A stretch of DNA of 64,000 bases from Tricholoma matsutake (taxonomy: Eukaryota > Basidiomycota > Agaricomycetes > Agaricales > Tricholomataceae): assembly GCA_026075535.2 (NCBI GenBank), contig AP026543.1:1736001-1800000 (forward strand). Reading direction: 5' to 3'. The notes under the pieces were generated by a model. The model was not told the origin of the DNA and did not search any database. It worked only from the letters and a program-made list of their open reading frames with translations. Shown here one piece after another: positions 30,493-41,100 of this stretch (position 1 is the first letter of the stretch; each line of letters begins with the position of its first letter). The translations under genes and the position numbers were made by a program.

Positions 30493-31990
30493 CAAGTCAT
30501 CATAATATGCTTACAGTAAGGTGGTACTAAGTATCACCACTGTAAACCAGAAGTAGGCAAATGAGGTCCCAAGAGGTTTTATGAAAATGTTCAAAGAACT
30601 TTGAGGAAGTTTGGCTTAACTTCAAGAGGTTTTAGAGAATGCAAAGAAGACTGGAAGGCGATATGGATGAAGGATGACAATGTGCAATAATGACAAGATG
30701 CGATAGATGATATAGTTTCCAGAGGCTAGTACAAAGTTTTGAAGAAGTTCATGATGATTTGCAGAACTTAGAACTAAGATAAGGGGCTTGGACTCAAGAG
30801 AAAGACTCTTAAATCAGACAATAGAGATATGAAGACAATATCTTTCTTCTTTCTACTGGGTAGCTAGTACAAGGGTATATAAGTGTTGAAGAGATAGTAC
30901 TAAAAAGGAAATAAAACATGAGGAGTACATGAGGCAAGATATAAGGCCCAAAGAATAAACCTGTATCATGGAGGAAATAACAAATGATAGGAAAAAAAGC
31001 AGCTAAAATCACAATATATCCAAATGAACCTGTCTTATTGTTCCAATAAATTATCTAAATATTGCAAAACACCTCATTGCATCCTAAAAGGTGTATTTCA
31101 CTCTCGTCCTATGTTCAATAAGCTTGCCATTTGGTGCTAAGAAGTGTAGGAGTGTGGAATGGGTGTCCAAAGATAAGGATATGGCAGCCAAGTGTGTTCA
31201 AAGTGCTGCAAAGTTGTTCAAAGTATTTTGAAGTAGTTTGAAATCATTCAAAATATCAGAAAATAACTTCAAAGTAGTTTCCCAAAGTTCATAGATGTTT
31301 ACAAGCATTCAGAGTGCCATAGGAGTTTGATAAAAGGTTGCTGTAATGTATGGGAGTGGTTTCATAGCTCTACCTGTGAGGTGGACCTATCAACAACCTC
31401 TAACAATCTACATCATACTTCGAACAACACTGGCTGCCATATTTCCTATTTGAATGATCTTTGGACACATACTTCACACTATTTTGAGTATATCAAACAC
31501 ATTTTGACATGTGTGCATGCACACAATCCACTTGAAGCAGTTTCTGATCTTTTTATTCATTTGATAACAAAAGGACAGTCCACTTTTAGTTATTTTTTCT
31601 TATTATTTCTTTGTCATGTGTTATATTCACTCTTTCTAGTCTCGCTTTATTGTTCTAATTTACTTACATTGCTTTGCCTTGAGTTTTCCACATGTATGCC
31701 TCATGTTCTCTAGCCTTTTTAGGTAGTTTCTTTATTTTATATAAAAAGGTGTATTAGATACAAAGAAAAACAAGAAAGTAGTCATAATAGAATACCTAGT
31801 CACCAGACTAGGCAAAGAATCAGTAATCTCTCCCAGATTGTATTGATTTGAGAGTACAATTTAGTCTTATTCAGTCTGAACATGTTTTACATGAAACTTC
31901 TTAAAAAATCCTTGTATTTCACTCTTGCTCACCTCAATTTGCATTCACTTTGCTTCTATTGTTTGTCAAGTCCCTCGATCTCATGGTTTG
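30493..31990. repeat. LTR-like remnants, partly inverted
   Basis: 30,493-30,515 repeats the end of the LTR-like sequence at 15,968-15,990 and may be the last piece of the 5' LTR of gypsy D. 30,516-31,150 resembles the insertion at 25,191 (GGGTATATAAG box, AACATGAGG, TGAGGCAAGATATAAGGCC). In 31,640-31,760 the minus strand again shows TATATAAAATAAAGAAAC and GAGAACATGAGGCA, so an inverted related copy follows. No gene. Confidence 0.45.
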
Positions 31991-33049
31991 ATAGTTGGTC
32001 TGACAGGTGATATCTAGAGGGCCTCACAACCTTTGTCTGACTTGTGTTATATCATCCAGTGCCTTATCAGCACTTTTGGTAGTTTGTCCAGGTTGAGCAT
32101 CATCAATAACTGTTTATGGATCACAAACCATGGATGGTTGGGATTTTTTGGTATGGTGTGTTATGTAACATGTAGGTTTCTAGTGCAGGAAATTCATTGT
32201 CAAAGATTGCAGGAGCTTCAACATCTGTTCCATGGGTATGAGAATGGTAATGGTCCTCTTATCAACAGTATCAGTTTAGTGGTTGTTTCTCATTATTTAA
32301 TATGTATACACAAATCTTTTGCTCAGGCAACATTATATAGCCTTTATTGTAAAAGCTGTGGTGCACAGGTTTTTCAGGCCACTCATCTAACCTTTTCCAT
32401 GCCAAGACCCTAATGTCTAACACATCTGTTATATAGAATAGATGTGAGACATTAAAGAAAGGTTTCTCATAGGAGTACAATATTACTGCCCTAAGATCAA
32501 TCACCACTACTTTTATGAAATACAGTGAGCACTACAAAGAAATGTGTTTAAATGCCAATATTATAGAGCCTTCTAACATTATCATATTGGGCAAGAGGTT
32601 GAACTTCTGTTTAGCAAACTAAAAATAAGGCAATATGTCAGAGATTAAGCCCAAAAATTAATGGACAACATACAAACTGCAGAGATAGTAATAAAAAGAA
32701 TTGCATGAATGAATTGAAAAAAACGAACCATCTAAAGGAATACAAATTAGAAATAATGAGCACAAGCCAGAAAGATCTTGGCAAGATAGTAACACACATT
32801 CTGGAATTGTTAAGACCCAGCAACAATCATTAGCATGCCAGCATACAAACTAATCACATACAACCTGGGCACATAAAATTGAAATATCAGTTGAATAGCA
32901 GACAAGCACTCTAAATGGATACTCACATCCTGTAGAGGGAGGTTAAATGATAAGGAGGTGTATTCCACAAGAGTATTTGAGAGCATTACAGACCTTCTGA
33001 GAATGAAGACATAAACTGATAGTCAGTGTCTCAAGAAAAAATTACACAC
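31991..33049. other. AT-rich unassigned DNA before the satellite
   Basis: A plus frame at 32,033-32,413 is open for 126 codons but shows no recognisable domain and has no homologue I know; the rest is AT-rich and noncoding. Confidence 0.35.
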
Positions 33050-35506
33050 TTTCTAAGCATACACAGACAGTGTGAGGTGAGCAAAAATGAGTTTTCACAG
33101 GCATCAAAATAAATCACCCACAATCTGAGTATGCACATACATCACAACATGTTCAGAGTAACTTCACACAGGCATTAAGAATGATGACGCACTCGCTGAG
33201 AATGCACAGACATCCCAAAATGGTCAGCTTGACTTCACACAGGCATTGAGAATGATCACGCACAGTCTGAGGATGCACAGACATCCCAAAATGGTCAGAA
33301 TGAATTCACACAGGCATTGAGAATGGTCACCCACTCGCTGAGGATGCACAGACATCCCAAAATGGTCAGAGTGACTTCACACAGGCATTGAGAATGATCA
33401 CACACATTCTGAGGATGCACAGACATCCCAAAATGGTCAGAGTGACTTCACACAGGCATTGAGAATGATCACACACAAGCTGAGGATGCACAGACATCCC
33501 AAAATGGTCAGAATAACTTCACACAGGTATTGAGAATGATCACGCACAAGCTGAGGATGCACAGACATCCCAAAATGATCAGAGTGACTTCACACAGGCA
33601 TTGAGAATGATCACACACAAGCTGAGGATGCACAGACATCCCAAAATGGTCAGAGTGACTTCACACAAGCATTAAGAATGATCATGCACAGGCTGAGGAT
33701 GCACAGACATCCCAAAATGGTCAGGGTGACTTTACACAGGCATTGAGAATGATCACGCACATTCTAAGGATGCACAGACATCCCAAAATAGTCAGAGTGA
33801 CTTCACACAGGCATTGAGAATGATCACGCACTCCCTAAGGAGGCACAGACATCCCAAAATGGTCAGCTTGACTTCATACAGGCATTGAGAATGATCACGC
33901 ACAGTCTGAGGATGCACAGACATCCCAAAATGGTCAGAATGACTTCACACAGGCATTGAGAATGATCACGCACATCCTGAGAATACACAGACATCCCAAA
34001 ATGGTCAGAGTGACTTCACACAGGCATTGAGAATGATCACGCACTCCCTGAGGATGCACAGACATCCCAAAATGGTCAGAATGACTTTACACAGGCATTG
34101 AGAATGATCACACACATCCTGAGGATGCACAGACATCCCAAAATGGTCAGAGTAACTTCACACAAGCATTGAGACTGATCACACACATACTGAGGATGCA
34201 CAGACATCCCAAAATAGTCAGAGTGACTTCACAGGCATTGAGAATGCACGCACATACTGAGGATGCACAGAAATCCCAAAATGGTCAGAGTGACTTCACA
34301 CAGGCATTGAGACTGATCACACACATACTGAGGATGCACAGACATCCCAAAATGGTCAGAGTGACTTCACACAGGCATTGAGAATGATCACGCACTCGCT
34401 GAAGATGCACAGACATCCCAAAATAGTCAGCTTGACTTCACACAGGCATTGAGAATAATCACGCACAGTCTGAGGATGCACAGACATTCCAAAATAGTCA
34501 GAGTGACTTCACACAGGCATTGAGAATGATCACACACAAGCTGAGGATGCACAGACATCCCAAAATGGTCAGAGTGACTTCACACAGGCATTGAGAATGA
34601 TCACACACAAGCTGAGGATGCACAGACATCCCAAAATGGTCAGAGTGACTTCACACAGGCATTGAGAATGATCATGCACATTCTAAGGATGCACAGACAT
34701 CCCAAAATGGTCAGAGTGACTTCACACAGGCATTGAGAATGATCACACACATACTGAGGATGCACAGACATCCCAAAATGGTCAGAGTGACTTCACACAG
34801 GCATTGAGAATGATCACACACTCCCTGAGGATGCACAGACATCCCAAAATAGTCAGAGTGACTTCACACAGGCATTGAGAATGATCACACACATACTGAG
34901 GATGCACAGACATCCCAAAATAGTCAGAGTGACTTCACACAGGCATTGAGAATGATCACGCACTCCCTGAGGATGCACAGACATCCCAAAATGATCAGAG
35001 TGACTTCACACAGGCATTGAGAATGATCACGCACTCCCTGAGGATGCATAGACATCCCAAAATGGTCAGAGTGACTTCACACAGGCATTGAGAATGATCA
35101 CACACATACTGAGGATGCACAGACATCCCAAAATGGTCAGAGTGACTTCACACAGGCATTGAGAATGATCACACACATCCTAAGGATGCATAGACATCCC
35201 CAAATGGTCAGAGTGACTTCACACAGGCATTGAGAATGATCACACACATACTGAGGATGCACAGACATCCCAAAATGGTCAGAGTGACTTCACACAGGCA
35301 TTGAGAATGATCACACACATCCTGAGGATGCACAGACATCCCAAAATGGTCAGAGTGACTTCACACAGGCATTGAGAATGATCACACACATACTGAGGAT
35401 GCACAGACATCCCAAAATGGTCAGAGTGACTTCACACAGGCATTGAGAATGATCACGCACATACTGAGGATGCATAGACATCCACCAAATGGTCAGACTC
35501 AGCACT
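33050..35506. repeat. 71-bp satellite array, about 35 units
   Basis: Core unit: GATGCACAGACATCCC, AAAATGGTCAGAGTGACTTC, ACACAGGCATTGAGAATGAT, CACACAC and a variable four-base word followed by TGAG. Spacing between copies is exactly 71 bp in most places (for example 35,043 and 35,114). One unit near 34,235 is shorter. The first units (33,050-33,180) and the last (35,450-35,506) are degenerate. A short open frame at 34,169-34,381 is only a satellite by-product. Confidence 0.95.
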
Positions 35507-35940
35507 AACTTTGCACCAGGATAGAGAAGATCACATACTTTCTGTCCTCAACACATGTCAAAGAAATCAAGGTTGACAAGATGCAGTACACCCAACTCAC
35601 CTTTGGATTCCATACATATGAAACAGTGGTCATAATCATCAGTTAGCATGATTTCTTCAGAATCACATGTACATACCACCTGTCATGAAGTCTGTTTCAC
35701 AGTTGAAAAAAATACCATTTGAACACTCACAAACTTGTGTAGATAGGTGGAATTTGTCATTAGCAATTGTGTTTCAAAAAATGATCACAGCTCAGACTGA
35801 CTTTCTACAGCAACAATTCAGTCTGTAACCCTCTATGTGAAAGAGCCCAGTCCTACCTGAAGAATTCCAGAAATACTTCTCAATTTCCACTCCAAGACTT
35901 GAGTCCCACCTCTCTTCACTAGACCCTGGAGCTAGTGTCC
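35507..35940. other. Transition between satellite and gene-rich DNA
   Basis: No gene seen. The right part (35,800-35,940) could hold the 3' UTR or a further exon of the NACHT gene. CpG dinucleotides become frequent from about 35,900 onwards. Confidence 0.4.
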
Positions 35941-37527
35941 TCAATGATGATTCTCGAGATTCATGTAACACCCTCTTACCTTTTTTTGAGTTGACTCTCC
36001 TCTCAAATATGGTACACCTGCCCATAGCAATGCTTGCTCCAACCAAACCTTTACCCATTTTAAGTCAATTTTCTTGACTAATTCCTCAGCTTCACCTTTT
36101 AGCCCTCCTAATCCTTCATTAGCACCAAGTGCAGACAAGAACAAAGAAGCATGATGATGCCACGATATAAGAGCATATTCTGGCGCAATGCTGCCATCAC
36201 TGAAAGACCTCGTAATTGCTCCGAGACATCCAACCATGAGTTGTCCATGAGACATAGCAGGGGTATAGAAGAGGGTATTTGACCGGGACTGATCAGTGAG
36301 GAAGTCTCGTAGTGATGCATGATGGAACTTGATCTCAGTATTATCTCTCGGGATGATGACGATAGAGTGGCATCCATCTAGCGCGAAGCGAATGCCATCA
36401 CTCTCTAGGCTGTTGTCGTAGGTGAGTAAAACCGTGGAGAGCTCGTCGATGGGAAGTGGATATCGAAGGTGCATCAGGGTTCCCATGACGATGTCGCAAT
36501 AATCCCACTTCTTGGCCTCCCCAATGACTTGAGTATACAAGGGATCCAAACCTTTATGGAGTTCCAGAACGTCTGCCAGTCGCTTCTTTGGATTGCCTTC
36601 CCCGCTGATGTATCGGACAGCTGTAGCTGCATACATGAACAGACCTTCCGATTTCTCCACGAGTTTGTGGACAGATGATTGCGGTGGCCAATCAGACAGT
36701 CCTTGGGATGAGAGGCGCTCTCGTTTAATCTTCTCAAGTTCTTTGACAAAGAATTTTCGGATGTCGTCTTTCGAATCTGTAAGTGAGGGCAACAGGACAT
36801 CGGTGCACCCGTTGCCAGGTCGAAAACAAGCCTCGATTTGGGGCTCAGGTCGACTCGTAAGAAGGAATCGGAAAGGAGGGTTGTTTCTTCGAAGCCAGTC
36901 AATCAGGCGACGAATTCCTTCCTGGGAAGCACATTCATCAAGTCCATCGATAATGATAAGATTGGGGCCGGCGGAGTTGACCGGTCCACGGACGAAAAGT
37001 TTCGAGAGCTGATCTTCGAGGGACAGTGCGGGGAGGGGAACCCAAGCCTTGTTCTTCAGTTCCATAGCTTCCTCCATTCGCTCCTTCGCGGATGAGATCT
37101 TCTCCGCGATTTGCCAAGCCAAGGTAGCCACAAGCCTGTTAATGTCATCACGATCTCCTGTCTTCCTCCAGAAAAAGAACGTAGCCGCAAGTCGTCCACG
37201 TCTGTTGTATTCCTCCGCGATGGTATGTGCGACCGTGGTTTTGCCGGTACCTGCAGGACCACTCAACCAGCATATGGGGGTGGTCGCCGTGCTATCAGCC
37301 CAAGATCGAATTTCCTCTAAGACTCTGGTTCGGGTCTCGGGTTGGCAGGTGACGGCGTGCTCTTCACTTCTCTGAGCAGAATTGTAGAGGGCACTCCAGA
37401 CGGGGTGGTCTTTCAAGACTTTAAAGATCGAAGGAGGCGACTCTACAGAGATGATAGTTGAAGCACTAAGTGAAACGTGGCAGCGACTCACTATTGAAGA
37501 TATGGACGTCTCCACCCCGGCCCCCAT
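35941..37527 (-). CDS. NACHT-domain NTPase (NLR-like)
   Basis: 528 residues from the ATG at 37,527 (a longer frame starts with GTG). A NACHT module occupies roughly residues 75-300: Walker A SGPAGTGKTTVAHT, Walker B NLIIIDGLDECAS, and the sensor-like FRFLLTSRPEPQIEA. The following half (KSEGLFMYAATAVRYI, HLRYPLPIDELSTVL, IKFHHASLRDFLTD) is the helical region typical of basidiomycete NACHT proteins. These are presumed signal-transducing NTPases of self/non-self recognition and cell death, but the sensor here is not determined: no WD40, TPR or ankyrin repeats follow. The C-terminus after KVWLEQALLWAG has little similarity to the family, so an unrecognised intron or a truncation near 36,010 is possible. 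It lies next to the satellite, at the edge of the repeat region. Confidence 0.85.
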   Translation of the reverse strand: MGAGVETSISSIVSRCHVSLSASTIISVESPPSIFKVLKDHPVWSALYNSAQRSEEHAVTCQPETRTRVLEEIRSWADSTATTPICWLSGPAGTGKTTVAHTIAEEYNRRGRLAATFFFWRKTGDRDDINRLVATLAWQIAEKISSAKERMEEAMELKNKAWVPLPALSLEDQLSKLFVRGPVNSAGPNLIIIDGLDECASQEGIRRLIDWLRRNNPPFRFLLTSRPEPQIEACFRPGNGCTDVLLPSLTDSKDDIRKFFVKELEKIKRERLSSQGLSDWPPQSSVHKLVEKSEGLFMYAATAVRYISGEGNPKKRLADVLELHKGLDPLYTQVIGEAKKWDYCDIVMGTLMHLRYPLPIDELSTVLLTYDNSLESDGIRFALDGCHSIVIIPRDNTEIKFHHASLRDFLTDQSRSNTLFYTPAMSHGQLMVGCLGAITRSFSDGSIAPEYALISWHHHASLFLSALGANEGLGGLKGEAEELVKKIDLKWVKVWLEQALLWAGVPYLRGESTQKKVRGCYMNLENHH

Positions 37528-38149
37528 CACCACCCGCTCCCCCCTTGCCGCTCCCACCCGGTCCACCGTCTCCGGCTACCAAAAAACGTGGGTACCCTGC
37601 CTAGGGAAATCGTATTGCATACCTTTGATATCTCCCTATTAGGGGATCATTGGTTAGTGCATTATTGAAGGGACATATCGGTAGTTGCTTACAGTTTTAA
37701 CATTCATTACTTCGATGAGATGATAGTGACAGGAAATCAGTTGTCAGTGAAAGCAATCCACTGTGACGCAACACGTGCCATTTACGGCCAAGTGCCTGCC
37801 CTATAGAGAACTCGGACCTGCTGGCCCATGATGATGGTATGACAACCCAATGCTCACTGACATTGCAATCCTTGCAGGTGCCACAGATGAAGACAGCTGT
37901 TGCAGCTGTATATTGCCGAACCACCTAGGCAACCCCCTGACAACAGAGAACTCAGGATATCGATTGAACGATGATTACGATATAGATTGCTATTGTTCAA
38001 TAAGACGGTGGAAAGACAGCTACTACATTAGTCCGAGCCTGCAATGTTGAAAGCGATAGTTTATAGTAGCCCAATAAATTGCAGGAATCAAGTCCAGGAT
38101 GCAATGGTGATGCAGGAAAAAAAAGAAAGTCTTTGAGGAGAATAATAGT
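37528..38149. other. Intergenic, NACHT promoter side and 3' side of chitin synthase
   Basis: About 620 bp with no convincing gene. Both flanking genes are on the minus strand, so this holds the upstream region of the NACHT gene and the terminator region of the chitin synthase. Confidence 0.5.
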
Positions 38150-41100
38150 CTATGATTCTGAAAGGATAGTGTCAATGGATTGGTTCAAAAAGTCTTTGCG
38201 AGAGGTAAGATCCGCCTTTGGGAAACGAGCCATGATAGCCTCCCGGGCCGTTCTGAAAAATAACACTCATCAGCCAATACCCACGACATACAGAAAGTGT
38301 GCCCACTTCTTCGTGACCGTCATCAAATCCTGCGTGCTCAAGTAATTCCGCAGAGCATTGATTAGTTCTTCATCAGTTGGGTTCGTACTGTTACTCGGAC
38401 CCAAAAAGGGGTTGGCCGTCGTTGCAAGCGAGAACGTCGACATAGGCCGTTGTTGCGCTCCCAGAGGTGAAAGCGACGGCGGTACTCCCCCGAAACCCCC
38501 TCCTTGAGAACCACCAAAGTTGCCTCCCAGCATATTAAGATTCGGCGCCATAGGATTCATCGCCATGCCCATATGACCTGGGGGCATCATCCCATACATG
38601 CTTCCGGTGTTCATTTGCGCCATGGGCATCCCCATCCCTGCTCCATATTCAGAGCCAGCAATGGAGACAGGGCCACCGGAGAAAGGCATAGCAGGCAATT
38701 GCGGGGCTTGCTGATGTTGCGACATATTGCTATGAGACAACTGGCTACCGCCGAGACGCAGGTTGGGATTCGAGCTATTGTTGAAGGTCAAATTCGTATC
38801 ACGGTAATAATCACCAGACTGAGAAGCTTGTTGATACGTGTGCGGGGAATCCTCTTGTGAACGTGGTGGTTGACGCGAATGAGGTTTGCTGCTATATCCA
38901 GTCTCCTCAGAACGATGCGTACCAGTCTCCCAAGCCTCTGCTTCGTATTCTAGAATATCATCATCAGACATGACGGCCCCCAGAACCTATTAGGCAACAT
39001 ACCACTGAATTTCTTGAGAGGTATCATAGAATCATCGAACTTCTCGTCCTCGTTCATGATGACCTTCTTGTCTTTGCCCTCACCGACAACCAAGCGAGTG
39101 GTACCCCAACTGAATTCGTCCATACACCAGAAGGAGTAGACCGGGAGGAAGAAACTGTACACCGGGTACCTAGCAAAGAGATATAAGCTACTATTCAAAT
39201 CCAAAAGTACGAAGACGTACGAAGCGAGATAGACCACCATCCAACCGACGAGCATAAACTCGCGTTTCAAGATGAAGATAATAGCCTAGCACAATGTCAG
39301 TAATCATGTTAACTAGTAGACACGAGCAACAACATACTTGTAAACCATACGTGACCCCAAGCATGACGAGAGCAATGATGGGGATAGCCGTGGCTCTGGT
39401 CGCAACAAGGACAATCAAATAGACAAGCTATAAAGGCAATGAGTAGGTCGAATATGACATATACAACCGAACCTACGTAGACGACGGTAGCAGGCAAGAT
39501 CTGTCAAAAACGAGTTATATCAGTCGGAGTGAACAGTGCTCTGATACGTTACGCACAAGGGTACCCAATAGATCGATAAAGACGAAGAACCGCATTGAGA
39601 AACAGCAGAATCCAAACAATTCCGGCAAGAGCACCAGCTCGCAAAGATTGTGCACCGTCGAGTTGATCCATCGCCGACGCTGTGAGAAGAGAATGCGCCA
39701 CGACTCGGGCGCCATAGTATGCGCAACAGCATCAGGTATAAACTTAGTCTTGAACGTCGGGAAATGTTTCATCATCAACGTCGTCAAGAACCGATCTTCA
39801 CCGAGAGAGAACAAGTTCTTCTTATGAAGAGTGTCGACATTGGGGTCAGCGTATTCATCAATGATACGGTTCGAGATAATGATCGGCCGCCCCTTGTCGG
39901 CGGTACGGATCCTATACAGCGAGAAACAACCAGGAAGACAAGTGACGGAACCGAACAAACTCTCGAAAGCCTTCGATAAGTGGTGCGAGATGTAGTATTC
40001 GTACACCTGAATCATCGTCCACCATGATCCTTCTTCGTTCGAGAGTTTGGTTTCCCCACAGATACCAATGATGCTTGAATCATCAGCAGCGGAAGCCACT
40101 AGTCGATTGAGCGACTCTGGTGTCACCGACTGTAAAAACTCAATCAGATGCTCTGGTAAATGGAAGAGAAAAATCGTCCACTCACAGTATCCGCATCAAC
40201 TGTAAAGATGTACTCATAAAACGCGGGGTCGATCCCAATAACATTGCGCATTTGATGGTAAACCTCGAGTTCCAAAGGCGACATGGGAGCGTCGAAGTGG
40301 ACCCTGTTCAGATAGTGAAGCAACATGATTTGACTATCCCGCTTCCCACGATTACCAGGCTTCGATCGTTCAGTTGGCTTTCCGACCTTGACAACGACCA
40401 TATACCTGGATGATGGTGAGTTAAAGTCACTACAAGCGAGATGAAAACTTACGGAACAACGTGGCCTTCAAACTCGTACAATCCAGAGTACACCTTGCCA
40501 TAGTTGAGTGCCTTCGAGCCCTCACCAATAGACTTGAACAGTAACGGCTCAGGGTCAAGCTTCGGGTCAATCCCAAGGATATCCAACACAATACGGGGCG
40601 TCGTTCGGTCGTTACCACTTCCAATGATATTGCCGTCACAGATGATGAAAATCAGTTTACGCTTATCGTCATAGTTGAGCGCCGCGAGTGAATCGATAGT
40701 ACGTCGAAGAGAATCCTCGCCTTCCGTATAACAAGGCACCTGACAAAGCACAAACTTGTCCTGCAACTCTGGTGAACGTTTAGGCCCGAGCTGCAAAGCA
40801 GCCAAAACTACAAACACCATCAGACAAAAATTCAAGGTACGTGGGCCAACGAGGAAGACGTACATTTCAAACCCATTGACGCCATCAAAATAGCTGAGGC
40901 TATGATAAGCAGAATATTCTGCACTTGACATCTCGCAGTTTTCCTGAAATCAAGCTCGCCGATGTAAAACACGTTCTTGAGACAATTAACGCTCTCGAGT
41001 CGCGTCTGCGGATCCATAGCCGCAAGAACCGCGTTGAGCGGTGAAGTCACGTCTTGCCCCGATTGTTGCCTGAAGACATCCGAAAGATTAGTGTCCAAAA

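Noticed and set aside
32033..32413. 126-codon frame as a gene
   Set aside because: Located in AT-rich repeat-like DNA, no domain recognised.
34169..34381. Small protein with histidine-rich repeats
   Set aside because: The frame is an accident of the 71-bp satellite; other units break it.
33050..35506. CRISPR array
   Set aside because: Period 71 bp with variation only in a four-base pocket and no separate spacers; eukaryotic context. It is a satellite.
37528..37566. NACHT protein start at 37,566
   Set aside because: That codon is GTG; the first ATG in frame is at 37,527.
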